Assembly (NCBI GenBank): GCA_016705235.1
Contig: JADIYP010000006.1
Span: forward strand, 434,001 to 498,000
Source of the DNA: Candidatus Leptovillus affinis
Lineage (GTDB): Bacteria; Chloroflexota; Anaerolineae; Promineifilales; Promineifilaceae
DNA: 64,000 nt
Reading direction: 5' to 3'
Below, piece after piece: positions 23,684 through 32,568 of this stretch (its first letter is position 1; the number at the start of each line of letters is the position of its first letter). The translations under genes were made by a program, and so were the position numbers. The notes beneath the pieces are model-generated. The model was given only the letters and a program-made list of their open reading frames with translations. It searched no databases and was not told the DNA's origin.

Positions 23684-23858
23684 CAGCGAAGATTACCTTG
23701 AAAACGTAACTACGAAGGCTCTCTGGAAAAGTTTGTTGGTTGGCTAGTTTGCTGGTTGGTTTTCAGCCAACAAACCAACTATCAAACCAACCAACAACTT
23801 GGTAGTTACTTGAAAACTGAAAATTTGTCCCATCTCCCATGAATGATTAGAGGTAATC
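23684..23858. other. Spacer with an AACCAACC inverted repeat
   Basis: TTGGTTGGCTAGTTTGCTGG...CCAACAAACCAACTATCAAACCAACC (about 23735-23795) forms an imperfect hairpin. No gene. GAGGTAATC just before 23859 is the ribosome site of the next gene. Confidence 0.5.
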
Positions 23859-25124
23859 ATGATTGCACAAGCATTTCAACCCGAAGGGCTGTTAACCGAT
23901 GACCAGGTACGGCAAACGCTGCATACCGGTCTGGAAAAGCAGTTTACCGGCCAAAACATATTGGTCCTCATACCCGACCATACACGCACAATTCCCCTGC
24001 CTTTTTTATTCCGCGAACTGGTCGCCATTTTGCACGATGCGCAGCAGCTCGACTTTATGGTGGCGCTGGGCACGCATCCACCGCTGACGCAAGCGCAGCT
24101 CGATGCGCTGGTGGGCATTACGGAAGGAGAACGGAAGGGAGAATTCAGGCATGTGGGGATATTCAATCATCGCTGGGATTTGCCCGAAACCTTCACCTGC
24201 GTCGGCGTTCTGCCTCAAGCGCAAATACAAGAGATTGGCGGCGCGCGCTGGCATCCAACCCTGGGAGGCGACGTCAATATCCTGATCAACCGCGCCATTC
24301 AAGAGTACGATCATCTCCTGATTCTTGGCCCAACCTTTCCCCACGAGGTTGTTGGTTTTTCCGGCGGGGCAAAATACCTCTTTCCCGGCATTTCAGGCGC
24401 AGACATGATCAACGTGACCCACTGGCTGGGGGCGTTGGCCGGGGTGCGCGGCACAATAGGCATCAAGGAGACGCCGGTGCGCGACATGATTCACGCGGCG
24501 ACGGCCCATGTGCCCACGCCCATCACGCTCATCGCCCTGGTGGTAGTAGGGCATGGATTGGCCGGGGTATTCATCGGCGACCATTTGGAAGCCTGGAGCG
24601 CGGCGGCCGATTTGTCTTCGCGGAAACACATCATTTGGGTGGACAAGCCGTTCACCAGGGTGCTGTCTAAAGCGCCGCCGATGTACGACGAACTGTGGAC
24701 GGCGGGCAAGGCGATGTACAAACTAGAACCGGCCTTAGCCGAAGGCGGCGAATTGACCATTTTCGCGCCGCATCTCGATGTGGTCAGCCATGTGCATGGC
24801 CGATACATCTACGAAATTGGTTATCATGTGCTGCCTTATTTTTTGAACCAATGGGACAGGTTTAAGCATATTCCGCTGGGGGTATTGGCCCACAGTACGC
24901 ATGTGCGGGGCGACGGCCGTTACCAAAACGGCACAGAACACCCCCGCGCCACGGTAAACCTGGCCACACGATTGTCGCCAAAAGATTGCGAAAAGCTGGC
25001 GTTGGGCTATCAGAACCCGGACGACATTGATCTTGACGACTGGCTGGGGCGGGAGAACGAAGGCATTCTCTACGTCCCGAAGGCGGGTGAGATGTTGTAT
25101 CGTGTGCGGGAGACGGCTGCATGA
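23859..25124 (+). CDS. LarA-family nickel-pincer racemase/epimerase
   Basis: 421 residues. Family marks: 'LIPDHTRTIP' (about 38-47), 'VALGTHPPL' (about 70) and 'HEVVGFSGGAKYLFPG', where the His and the Lys ten residues later match the LarA His/Lys pair that binds the nickel-pincer nucleotide. LarA homologues act on alpha-hydroxy acids, including aldonates. Here it is coupled to gluconokinase (ATGA overlap) and follows an SDR, so a C2 epimerisation of gluconate/mannonate-like acids is the best inference. LarB/C/E cofactor genes are not in the window. Confidence 0.85.
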   Translation: MIAQAFQPEGLLTDDQVRQTLHTGLEKQFTGQNILVLIPDHTRTIPLPFLFRELVAILHDAQQLDFMVALGTHPPLTQAQLDALVGITEGERKGEFRHVGIFNHRWDLPETFTCVGVLPQAQIQEIGGARWHPTLGGDVNILINRAIQEYDHLLILGPTFPHEVVGFSGGAKYLFPGISGADMINVTHWLGALAGVRGTIGIKETPVRDMIHAATAHVPTPITLIALVVVGHGLAGVFIGDHLEAWSAAADLSSRKHIIWVDKPFTRVLSKAPPMYDELWTAGKAMYKLEPALAEGGELTIFAPHLDVVSHVHGRYIYEIGYHVLPYFLNQWDRFKHIPLGVLAHSTHVRGDGRYQNGTEHPRATVNLATRLSPKDCEKLALGYQNPDDIDLDDWLGRENEGILYVPKAGEMLYRVRETAA

Positions 25125-25696
25125 ACCAGGTATTTGTCATCATGGGTGTATCTGGCTGCGGCAAAAGCACGGTGGGTTTGGCGTTGGCCCAGCGGCTGGG
25201 CGCAATGTTTTACGATGGGGATGATTTTCATCCGCCGGAAAATGTGGCCAAAATGGCCGGCGGCACCCCGCTTAATGACGACGACCGTTATCCCTGGCTG
25301 GCCCGGCTGCATGATCTGATAGCCGAACATCTGGCGCGGGGGGAAACGGCCGTGCTCGCCTGCTCTGCCCTGAAAAAGAAATACCGCGACCAACTGCGCC
25401 AGGGCAATGATGGTGTCCGCCTGGTCTATTTGCAAGGCAGCCTCAATCTCATCTGGGAACGCATGGCGGCTCGTCAGACCCATTACATGAAACCGGCCAT
25501 GTTGCAAAGCCAATTTGACGCCCTGGAACCGCCATCAGCCCAAAACACAATGATCATCAGCGTCGAACACAGCGTTGAGGACATTGTTGGTCGCATCATC
25601 CGAGAGTTCGGCCTGGATAGTCAGGCAGAAGGAGCGAGTGAACTCGATGAAAATGTCCAAGATAGAAACGGCGATCCGCCTCGTCATCGAATTTAA
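25121..25696 (+). CDS. gntK: Gluconokinase
   Basis: 191 residues. P-loop GVSGCGKST (about 9-17), 'FYDGDDFHPPENVAKM' and 'GTPLNDDDRYPWL' are hallmark gluconokinase motifs; 'ACSALKKKYRDQLR' and 'HYMKPAMLQSQFDALE' complete it. It phosphorylates D-gluconate to 6-phosphogluconate. The ~25 residues after 'REFGLDSQ' exceed the usual length and overlap the next gene by 50 bases, perhaps an eroded stop. Confidence 0.92.
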   Translation: MNQVFVIMGVSGCGKSTVGLALAQRLGAMFYDGDDFHPPENVAKMAGGTPLNDDDRYPWLARLHDLIAEHLARGETAVLACSALKKKYRDQLRQGNDGVRLVYLQGSLNLIWERMAARQTHYMKPAMLQSQFDALEPPSAQNTMIISVEHSVEDIVGRIIREFGLDSQAEGASELDENVQDRNGDPPRHRI

Positions 25697-26021
25697 CCAG
25701 GCGTTCAACCGCCACGACATAGCCGGAATGCTGCGGCTTCTAAGCGACGCGTGTGTCTTTGAAGGCACATACCCCACCCCCACCAGCGATGTGTACACAG
25801 GAAAAGAGGCGATCTCACGCTACTGGCAAGCATATTTCCGCGAATCGCCTCAGGTCCACATGGAGATCGAAGAGATATTTGGCCTGGGCTTTCGCTGCGT
25901 AACCCGCTGGCGATGCGACTGGGTTGATGAGAAAGGAACCGCGAGAAGTGTTCGGGGAGCTGATATATTTCAGATAAAAAGCGGCGTCATCTGCGAAAAG
26001 CTGTCTTATATGAAAGGATAG
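25647..26021 (+). CDS. SnoaL/NTF2-like protein
   Basis: 124 residues. NTF2-like pattern: 'AIRLVIEFNQAFNRHDIAGM', 'VFEGTYPTP', 'YTGKEAISRYWQAYF', then beta strands with 'RWRCDWVDEKGTARSVRGADIF'. SnoaL-like folds act as small hydrolases, cyclases or binding proteins. ATG 25647 with AAGGAG about 14 bases upstream; ATG 25653 is equally possible. It overlaps the gluconokinase end, so it is probably co-transcribed. Confidence 0.75.
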   Translation: MKMSKIETAIRLVIEFNQAFNRHDIAGMLRLLSDACVFEGTYPTPTSDVYTGKEAISRYWQAYFRESPQVHMEIEEIFGLGFRCVTRWRCDWVDEKGTARSVRGADIFQIKSGVICEKLSYMKG

Positions 26022-26322
26022 CGAGACTGAGAACAAAAAACGGCCGTTTCAAATAGGTCTTCAAGAAAACAATCAGGTAATGAACAGGTCATTCTGAGCA
26101 GAGTCTTCGGCCCTGAGCAACGTCGAACGGGGAAGAATCCCTATCACTCGTTCATTTCAAGCAAATGGCATGTTTCGGAGGATGCTTCGGCAGCCCCAGC
26201 ACAGGCTCTCAGCATGACATACCTCTCGATTACCCGATTAATTTATTAATCCCCAATGGGAAACGGCCGTTCCGCCACATTAACTCAAACAACTAATCAT
26301 TATTCGACGTTGTGTCGCAAAA
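26022..26322. other. Intergenic region with dispersed GAAGAATCCC repeat
   Basis: Two ACGGCCGT copies and a 'CATTCTGAGCAGAGTC...GAAGAATCCC' repeat (about 26090-26220), a form also seen near 29950-30045. No gene. Confidence 0.55.
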
Positions 26323-26688
26323 TCAATTTCGATCCGCCTGCAAAAATTCTTGCCAGGCATCATTAAACGCATAAATATGCCCAGGGATGTCGCTCTTAAT
26401 CACCGCGTCAGCCCAACTTTTATGCTCGTCGGATTTACGCCCAGACAATTTCTTGGTCACATCTTCTAAAGCAAAATTACGCGCAAGATCACCTATGCCA
26501 TCTTGTCGATCTCGTTGATCCGTGAGCCAATCCCTAAATAGCAAACCCATCTTTTCTCCCAATTGCATCACACCAGACAAAACGCTTGGATTAAACCGCA
26601 CCCACAGCGCTTTTCCAGGACTTGCACTAGAACCCGCCAACTCAAATCTTCTCTTTCTCAGCCCTTTTCGCGCCTCCGCCACGCGCAC
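26323..26688 (-). CDS. Hypothetical protein, 121 aa
   Basis: Helical, charged protein with 'MQLGEKMGLLFRDWLTDQ' in the middle and 'SWADAVIKSDIPGHIYAFNDAWQEFL' at the end. No family recognised. The GTG start at 26688 lacks a clear ribosome site and the first 40 residues are Arg/Ser rich, so an internal start near residue 41 is possible. It lies 6 bases after a Lys-rich peptide gene on the same strand. Confidence 0.45.
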   Translation of the reverse strand: MRVAEARKGLRKRRFELAGSSASPGKALWVRFNPSVLSGVMQLGEKMGLLFRDWLTDQRDRQDGIGDLARNFALEDVTKKLSGRKSDEHKSWADAVIKSDIPGHIYAFNDAWQEFLQADRN

Positions 26689-26694
26689 GCCAAC

Positions 26695-26820
26695 TTATGG
26701 TTTTATAATACCCACGTTTTCTTTCTTCTCTTTTTTCTCTTTTTTCGCTTGCTTCTTTTCTTTCGTGGTCTTTGCCGGTTTTTTCTGATCTCTTTTTTTG
26801 CTGTCTTGCCCTTTACTCAT
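26695..26820 (-). CDS. Lys-rich 41-aa peptide
   Basis: AGCAGGAGATGAACC precedes the ATG. The product is about 45 percent Lys/Arg/Glu (MSKGQDSKKRDQKKPAKTTK, then EKKQAKKEKKEKKENVGIIK). Such small Lys/Glu-rich proteins recur in bacteria and may bind nucleic acid; the role is unknown. It probably forms an operon with 26323-26688. Confidence 0.6.
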   Translation of the reverse strand: MSKGQDSKKRDQKKPAKTTKEKKQAKKEKKEKKENVGIIKP

Positions 26821-27029
26821 GGTTCATCTCCTGCTCTCGCTGATCGTATGAATGGTAAACGCCAATAGACTAAGACGGCCGCAATTTTACGGCCGTCTTC
26901 CACAGACCTGGTTCCATCGGTTTTGCCGCAGCCGCGCACAAGCGACAACTAACGGCCGTTCCTATTTCCCCTTCAATCACAACATCCACGCCAGAATCTT
27001 GCTCTATCCAAATGCTCGCCAACCCGAAT

Positions 27030-27293
27030 TTAGCTGCCCGTAAGGACGTACCGCCCTTTTTCTTGGCTCAACGTAAAGGTTTTGGCCGCGCTATCCAGCA
27101 TGTGAGCAATTTCCCAACCGGTGATGCTGTTTTTGAGATAAATATCATACCGAACCGATTCGGCCGGTAAGACACGCTTTTCCCCAGGACCAGCCACGCA
27201 AGTGCCAACCAGTGTCCGCCCAGAAAATATTTGTGCCTGGACCTTAATTTCTACCTTGTTGTAAAATGTGATGTCTGTTTCCGTCACCTGCAT
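27030..27293 (-). CDS. Hypothetical protein, 87 aa
   Basis: Beta-rich small protein starting MQVTETDITFYNKVEIKVQA, with a single Cys and 'AGPGEKRVLPAESVRYDIYL'. GCGAGGCG lies just upstream of ATG 27293; the frame runs further up but without a start context. No signal peptide, no family recognised. Confidence 0.55.
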   Translation of the reverse strand: MQVTETDITFYNKVEIKVQAQIFSGRTLVGTCVAGPGEKRVLPAESVRYDIYLKNSITGWEIAHMLDSAAKTFTLSQEKGRYVLTGS

Positions 27294-27571
27294 CGCCTCG
27301 CGCTTTGGACACTTCCCCCGACCTGAGCAGTATACCATACCCCAGCCAGGTTCATTCACAATTGCCAGCAAGTCCTAATCTCAGATCATCCGCGAGTTGC
27401 CTGAAAAACCTGACACATAGGAAACATCACCGGTGCTCGCCGACCGCCACAGGTGAAAAATCCACAAATTACACAGATATGTAACCATTTCCAACCCAAC
27501 TTGAAAATCTGCTAATTGCCGGTAATCTTGTGATAATTGAATGATTGTAACTGGCCAGGGTTCTCTGGCAT

Positions 27572-27630
27572 AACCCCAAGGGTTTGGTACCTAAATAATC
27601 CAAATTTTTATGAGCAAACCCTTGGGGTCT
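27572..27630. repeat. Dispersed hairpin repeat, copy 4
   Basis: AACCCCAAGGGTTTG / CAAACCCTTGGGGTCT. Flanks and loop (TTCTCTGGCA, TACCTAAATAATCCAAAT, GAGCAAACCC) match copy 1, so these two are the same element rather than mere stem matches. The rest of 27372-27765 shows no gene. Confidence 0.85.
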
Positions 27631-27765
27631 GTATAGTTATTGGCAAAGCAGCACCTTTAATCCTCAATAGATAAGAACGTATCCTCGTAACTACGAGGCC
27701 GTTGGTTGGTTTGATCGGTAGTTAATCGGACCAATCCCAAAAACAGACAGATTGTTGGGGGAAAC

Positions 27766-29895
27766 ATGACCTTTCGATACGAAAAAGATGAACAAAATAT
27801 CGTTACACTCACGCTGGACATGCCTGGCCGGACAGCCAATGTGCTAAATGATGAATTTGGCGTCGGCTTCCGCGAAGCGCTGGCTAAACTGGCCGCTGAA
27901 AATGCCTTAACCGGGATCATCCTCACCTCTGGCAAAAAGAGCTTTCTGGCCGGAGCCGACCTGGAATGGCTGGTTCAGGCCACGGATGCGGCCGAAATTT
28001 TTCACAACACCGAACAATTGAAAGCCGGATTCCGGCAGCTAGAGACATTGGGCAAGCCGGTGGTCGCCGCGCTGAACGGCACGGCGTTGGGCGGCGGCAT
28101 GGAGCTGGCTCTGGCCTGCCATCATCGCATCGCTCTGGACGATCCGCGCAGCAAGTTTGGCTTCCCGGAAGTGACGCTGGGCCTCATTCCCGGCGGCGGC
28201 GGCATTATCCGCCTGACACGCATGATTGGCTTGCAGCCATCCTTCCCGCTTTTGTCCGAAGGCAAGCAAATGAAGGTGCAGGAGGCCAAAGCGGCAGGTC
28301 TGATTGACGACCTGGCAGCCGACGCCGAGGAAATGATGGCCAAAGCGCGAGCCTGGATTGCCGCCCATCCCCAGGCCAGACAGCCGTGGGACCAGGCGGG
28401 CTACAAAATGCCCGGCGGCGATCCGAAACGGCCGTCTATCGCCCAAATGCTGGCCATCGCTCCCGCCATCCTCAAAAAACAAACCTACGGCAACTACCCG
28501 GCCGCCGAAGCCATTATGGCTGCGGCCGTCGAAGGGGCCGTGGTCGATTTTGAGACTGCCACGCGCATTGAATCACGCTATTTCGCCCACATCGCCACCA
28601 GCCAAACGGCCAAAAACATGATCAACGCCTTCTGGTTCCAACTCAACGAGATCAACGCCGGGGCCAGCCGCCCGGCCAACGTGCCGCCGCAGCAAACCCA
28701 GGTGGTCGGCGTTCTGGGCGCGGGCATGATGGGCCACGGCATCGCCTACGTGTCGGCCTATGCGGGCATGGACGTGGTGCTGAAGGATGTGGACATGGCG
28801 CGGGCCAAGGCGGGCAAGGCGCAGATCGAAGCCATCTGCGCCAGGCAGGTGCAGCGCGGCAAGATGAGCGCGGGGCAGAAACAAGATATTTTGGACCGCA
28901 TCCAGCCCACGGGCGACGCCGCCGAGTTGCAGGGCTGCGACCTGATCATCGAGGCAGTGTTTGAGGACCGGGAGTTGAAGGCAAAAGTGACGCATGAAGC
29001 GGAGGCGCAGGTGGGGAAAACGGCCGTATTCGCCTCCAACACCTCTACCCTGCCCATCACCGGCCTGGCCCAACGCTCCAGCCGCCCGGCCAACTTCATC
29101 GGCCTGCACTTCTTCTCGCCGGTAGAGAAAATGCGGCTGGTAGAAATCATCACCGGCGCCCAAACCAGCCCGGAGACCCTGGCGAAAGCGTTCGACTACG
29201 TGCTGCAAATCCGCAAAGTGCCTATCGTGGTCAACGACAGCCGCGGCTTTTACACTTCGCGGGTCTTCAGCACCTATGTGCAAGAAGGGCAGGCGCTGTT
29301 GGCCGAAGGGCAGCAGCCGCAAGCCATCGAAATGGCCGGGCTGCAAGCCGGAATGCCTGTAGGTCCGCTGGCTTTGTCCGACGAGGTGAGTTTGGGGCTG
29401 ATGCTGCATATCCGCGAGCAAACGCGCAAGGATTTGGCGGCGGAGGGTAAGAGCCTGCCCAGCCATCCCAGCGACCGGGTGTTGGATGTGATGACGGGGG
29501 AATACGGCCGTTTCGGCAAAGCCAAAAGCGCCGGTTTCTACGAATACCCGGCCAATGACAGCAAATTTCTATGGCCGGAACTGCCCAACATCTTCCCGCT
29601 GCAAGGCAAAAAACTCAGCCAGGCAGACATGATCGAGCGCATGATGTTTGTGCAGGCGCTGGAGACTGCTCGCTGTTATGAAGAAGGGGTATTAACGGCC
29701 GTCGCTGACGCCAACATTGGCAGCATCTTCGGCTGGGGTTTTGCGCCGTTCAAGGGCGGCACGCTGCAATTCATCAACGACTATGGGCTGGCTCAATTTG
29801 TGGCCCGCAGCGAGGAACTGGCCGAAACCTACGGCGAGCGGTTCCAGCCGCCCGCCCTGCTGCGCCAAATGGCCGAACGCGGGGAAAGGTTTTAG
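27766..29895 (+). CDS. Fatty-acid oxidation multifunctional protein (enoyl-CoA hydratase / 3-hydroxyacyl-CoA dehydrogenase)
   Basis: 709 residues, the FadB/FadJ alpha-subunit size. Crotonase half: 'GTALGGGMELALACHHR' and 'GFPEVTLGLIPGGGG' carry the two catalytic Glu. Dehydrogenase half: 'VVGVLGAGMMGHGIAY' is the NAD motif (about 310), 'NTSTLPI' and 'GLHFFSPVEKMRLVEII' contain the catalytic His-Glu region, 'VPIVVNDSRGFYTSRV' the dimer part. It performs steps two and three of beta-oxidation. The thiolase is not adjacent. GGGGGAAAC is the ribosome site. Four ACGGCCGT sites lie in the gene. Confidence 0.93.
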   Translation: MTFRYEKDEQNIVTLTLDMPGRTANVLNDEFGVGFREALAKLAAENALTGIILTSGKKSFLAGADLEWLVQATDAAEIFHNTEQLKAGFRQLETLGKPVVAALNGTALGGGMELALACHHRIALDDPRSKFGFPEVTLGLIPGGGGIIRLTRMIGLQPSFPLLSEGKQMKVQEAKAAGLIDDLAADAEEMMAKARAWIAAHPQARQPWDQAGYKMPGGDPKRPSIAQMLAIAPAILKKQTYGNYPAAEAIMAAAVEGAVVDFETATRIESRYFAHIATSQTAKNMINAFWFQLNEINAGASRPANVPPQQTQVVGVLGAGMMGHGIAYVSAYAGMDVVLKDVDMARAKAGKAQIEAICARQVQRGKMSAGQKQDILDRIQPTGDAAELQGCDLIIEAVFEDRELKAKVTHEAEAQVGKTAVFASNTSTLPITGLAQRSSRPANFIGLHFFSPVEKMRLVEIITGAQTSPETLAKAFDYVLQIRKVPIVVNDSRGFYTSRVFSTYVQEGQALLAEGQQPQAIEMAGLQAGMPVGPLALSDEVSLGLMLHIREQTRKDLAAEGKSLPSHPSDRVLDVMTGEYGRFGKAKSAGFYEYPANDSKFLWPELPNIFPLQGKKLSQADMIERMMFVQALETARCYEEGVLTAVADANIGSIFGWGFAPFKGGTLQFINDYGLAQFVARSEELAETYGERFQPPALLRQMAERGERF

Positions 29896-30136
29896 GAGAG
29901 GAACGGGACACGGATAAACGCGGATTTCACGGATAAGAACGACCTTGAATCACCATCATTCTGACGAGTCTTCGAGGAAGAATCCCCAAACCGTATGCCA
30001 TGAGGGATTCTTCACTCCGCAGACTCCGTTCAGAATGACTTCACCAATTCTTGACCGCACCAAAATCAGCGTCGATTAGCGCATACAGCTAACAGCTAAC
30101 AGCTACAGCTTACAGCTTCTAGCTTTTAGCCAACAA
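29896..30136. other. Intergenic repeats
   Basis: Holds a CACGGATAAACGCGGAT repeat, a 'GAAGAATCCCC...GGGATTCTTC' inverted repeat (about 29970-30015) and a run of ACAGCTT-type heptamers (about 30083-30128). Similar heptamers recur at 37930-37970 and 60683-60770. No gene. Confidence 0.55.
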
Positions 30137-31252
30137 CTATCTCGTCCAGCCAATGCGGGCGGCGCGGGCGTGGTCAACGTAGGTCTGGATGTGGGCGCGG
30201 TTGGCTTGGAACATATCGGCTGAGGATTGGAGCAGCTTGTACCAACCAACGATTTCAGAAAGTGCCTTTTCCCAGTTGTAGGCGGGCCGCCAATCCAGCC
30301 GCGTAGCGGCCTTGTCCCAACTGAGCCGCAGGTGACCGGTTTCTGATTTTTCCAGTTCCGGGTTGGTGTGAATCCACGAACCGGACCCCCACAACGCAAT
30401 CAACCGCTCGGCCAGATCGCCAGCAGTGACCCCTTTTTGTTCCAGCGGACCAAAGTTCCACGCTTCGGAGAAGGACGCGCCTTCCTTTAAGAGCTTAACA
30501 GCCACCCACATGTAACCGCTGATGGGTTCCAGCACATGGACCCACGGCCGTACGCTAAACGGATTGCGAATACGAATCGGCTCGCCGGCCATCAGGGCGG
30601 CCATGCAGTCTGGCACAAGGCGGTAGTCGGCAAAATCGCCGCCGCCGATGACATTGCCGGCGCGTACGGTGGCAATGGCCACGCCGTGTTTGTCGTAATT
30701 CTTTTTGGCGAAATAAGATTCGCGGTAAGAGGCGACGACCAATTCGGCCATTGCCTTACTGGCGCTGTACGGGTCATAATCGCCCAATGGGTCGCTCTCG
30801 CGGTAGCCCCAGACCCATTCCTGGTTGGCGTACACTTTGTCGGTGGTGACACAGACGATGGATTTCACCGAATTGGTTTGGCGGACGGCTTCGAGCACGT
30901 TTACCGTACCGGTGGCGTTGGTGTCAAAGGTCAGTTTCGGTTCGGCCAGCGAGCGAAAAACGATGGGCTGCGCGGCCAGGTGGAAAATGATGGTGGGGCG
31001 GTGAGTGGCGATGGTATCCTGGACGGCTTCCAGGTCGCGGATATCACCGCGCACATCGGTGATGTGGCCCGCCAGATTGGAGACGACGTAGTTGCTGGGG
31101 TTGGTTGGGGCTTCATCCAGGCTAAAACCGATGACGTTGGCGCCCAATTCCACCAACCAGGTGGACAACCAGGACCCTTTAAAGCCGGTATGGCCGGTGA
31201 CAAGCACGGTCTGCCCTTCAAATGCATTGGCAAAAAGATCTTTCATTGACAA
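30137..31252 (-). CDS. rfbG: CDP-glucose 4,6-dehydratase
   Basis: 371 residues. 'VLVTGHTGFKGSWLSTWL' is the RfbG-type NAD motif, 'FHLAAQPIVFRS' and 'CVTTDKVYANQEW' (Thr-Asp-Lys) the active site, and 'DPYSASKAMAEL' the Tyr-x3-Lys pair. 'RAGNVIGGGDFADYRLVPD' is typical. It starts the CDP-3,6-dideoxyhexose route. It stands alone here; related sugar genes are at 7.2 kb and 55-64 kb. Confidence 0.9.
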   Translation of the reverse strand: MSMKDLFANAFEGQTVLVTGHTGFKGSWLSTWLVELGANVIGFSLDEAPTNPSNYVVSNLAGHITDVRGDIRDLEAVQDTIATHRPTIIFHLAAQPIVFRSLAEPKLTFDTNATGTVNVLEAVRQTNSVKSIVCVTTDKVYANQEWVWGYRESDPLGDYDPYSASKAMAELVVASYRESYFAKKNYDKHGVAIATVRAGNVIGGGDFADYRLVPDCMAALMAGEPIRIRNPFSVRPWVHVLEPISGYMWVAVKLLKEGASFSEAWNFGPLEQKGVTAGDLAERLIALWGSGSWIHTNPELEKSETGHLRLSWDKAATRLDWRPAYNWEKALSEIVGWYKLLQSSADMFQANRAHIQTYVDHARAARIGWTR

Positions 31253-31523
31253 GTTACCTTTGTGAGTGGGTTCGGCGTAGGAAACGGCCGTTACGCCCTT
31301 TAGGTTTCAATTCGGGCAATGGTATCATGGTTGGCAGGTTTGAACCAATGGGCAGAAACGAATAATTTAGGTGAGAATTTGCTCAATCAAGGTCTGTTTC
31401 AGCCAAGTTGATGCACGAAACACGGCCGTTTTGTGCTACTCTTAAGGTATCGAAGTCGGCGCAAGGTTCGTCACGAGGCCGATTGATTGGCAAATAAATT
31501 ACCCCATATCAAGGAGTGTCAAA

Positions 31524-31796
31524 ATGACCATGACAATACCCGCAGGAGAACCAGAAACCAACAACAGCGCGTCCGAAACGGAACGGATGCGCGCCCTGAT
31601 TGATTCTCTCAGCGCGTACATCGAACATTTCCATGGCGGCGCGGTGAGAATGGTGGAGTTTGATGGACAAATTTTGAAGGTGAAGATGTCTGGCGCTTGT
31701 GATGGTTGTTCGCTGGCCCCAGTAACGCTGCATGGATGGGTTGAAGGCACCGTCAAGCAGTTTTTCCCGGAACTGGAAAGCGTTGAGGCTATCTAG
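31524..31796 (+). CDS. NifU-like Fe-S scaffold domain protein
   Basis: 90 residues. The C-terminal NifU domain pattern is 'YIEHFHGGAVRMVEFDG' and 'MSGACDGCSLAPVTLHGWVE'; the CDGC pair would bind an Fe-S cluster (usually CxxCxxS). AAGGAGTGTCAAA is the ribosome site. A perfect palindrome-built terminator follows 31 bases after the stop, so this is a single-gene unit. Confidence 0.85.
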   Translation: MTMTIPAGEPETNNSASETERMRALIDSLSAYIEHFHGGAVRMVEFDGQILKVKMSGACDGCSLAPVTLHGWVEGTVKQFFPELESVEAI

Positions 31797-31826
31797 ATCA
31801 GGGAAATCGTTGCCCGTTGGAAACAG

Positions 31827-31862
31827 AAACGGCCGTTACCCTTCCGGTAACGGCCGTTTTTT
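31827..31862 (+). terminator. Terminator built from two ACGGCCGT palindromes
   Basis: AAACGGCCGTTACC / GGTAACGGCCGTTT, 14-bp stem, 5-base loop, then a run of six T. Both arms contain a full copy of the genome-wide palindrome. Confidence 0.85.
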
Positions 31863-31867
31863 ATTCA

Positions 31868-32002
31868 GGTTCTTCAGGAACTCAGGGGGTTGACAGCCCC
31901 TGATGCGTGAAGCGTGATGCGTGACCAGAGAGGTTTCACGCATCACGCATCACGTATCACGAATCACGAATCAGACCAAACCCCATGAAATCCCAAAGAC
32001 CC
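31868..32002. repeat. Dispersed repeat, copy B (135 bp)
   Basis: Second copy of the element at 8236-8356, with additional CACGNATCA units. Confidence 0.85.
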
Positions 32003-32026
32003 TTTATTCATTGCTCTAACCTGATG

Positions 32027-32563
32027 TCACCTGCGACGGAGGCCCCAAACAAACACCCCGCCCGCCATCAGCAGCACAGCCAGAACCCCGCTCAAAAACC
32101 AGACAGCCGAACTTCCGCCAACTTCAGCCGTGGATTCGGTCGTCGGCAAAGAGTCAGTAACCGGTTCAGCCGGGAGCACAACAGTTTCGCCTTCGCCCAC
32201 GGCAAAGGCAAACGCGCCATCCGTGGCGTCGCCATCCAGCAGCAAAATGTGGTACTGGACGGTATAAGACCCATTGGGCAGCGCAGGCAGCGTCACAACC
32301 ATCGAAGCATGGTCAGGATCATTCAGATCCACGCCGCCATCCCCGTTGTCCACCTGCTGTCCGCTGGTAGCGAACACCTTCAGGCTGCTTTCGCCGCTGG
32401 CAAGCTCTTCAGCAAACCAGGCGGTAACGGTTGGCGGCGACTCGGCCAGGACTGCGCCATTGGGCGGCTCGGTTTTAAGGAGGGCGGCGCTGTGGGCGAA
32501 AACGGCCGTCACCACCCCTCCCAACAACACAACCAACACACACACCTGCACCACTCGTTTCAT
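32027..32563 (-). CDS. CopC-domain copper-binding-like protein
   Basis: 178 residues. Signal peptide (about 1-23) ending in FAHSA, so a mature N-terminal His is available as in CopC/YobA. 'LLKTEPPNGAVLAESPPTVTAWF' and 'GSYTVQYHILLLDGDATDGAFAF' are CopC domain strands. A C-terminal membrane anchor (about 150-172) ends in basic residues. It lies 5 bases after the upstream lipoprotein gene, in the same operon. Likely binds copper outside the membrane. Confidence 0.85.
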   Translation of the reverse strand: MKRVVQVCVLVVLLGGVVTAVFAHSAALLKTEPPNGAVLAESPPTVTAWFAEELASGESSLKVFATSGQQVDNGDGGVDLNDPDHASMVVTLPALPNGSYTVQYHILLLDGDATDGAFAFAVGEGETVVLPAEPVTDSLPTTESTAEVGGSSAVWFLSGVLAVLLMAGGVFVWGLRRR

Positions 32564-32568
32564 GGCGG

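Noticed and set aside
28573..29466. Long minus-strand ORF (297 codons) inside the FadB/FadJ gene
   Set aside because: Antisense shadow in a GC-rich gene; composition is His/Gln/Gly-rich and no family fits.
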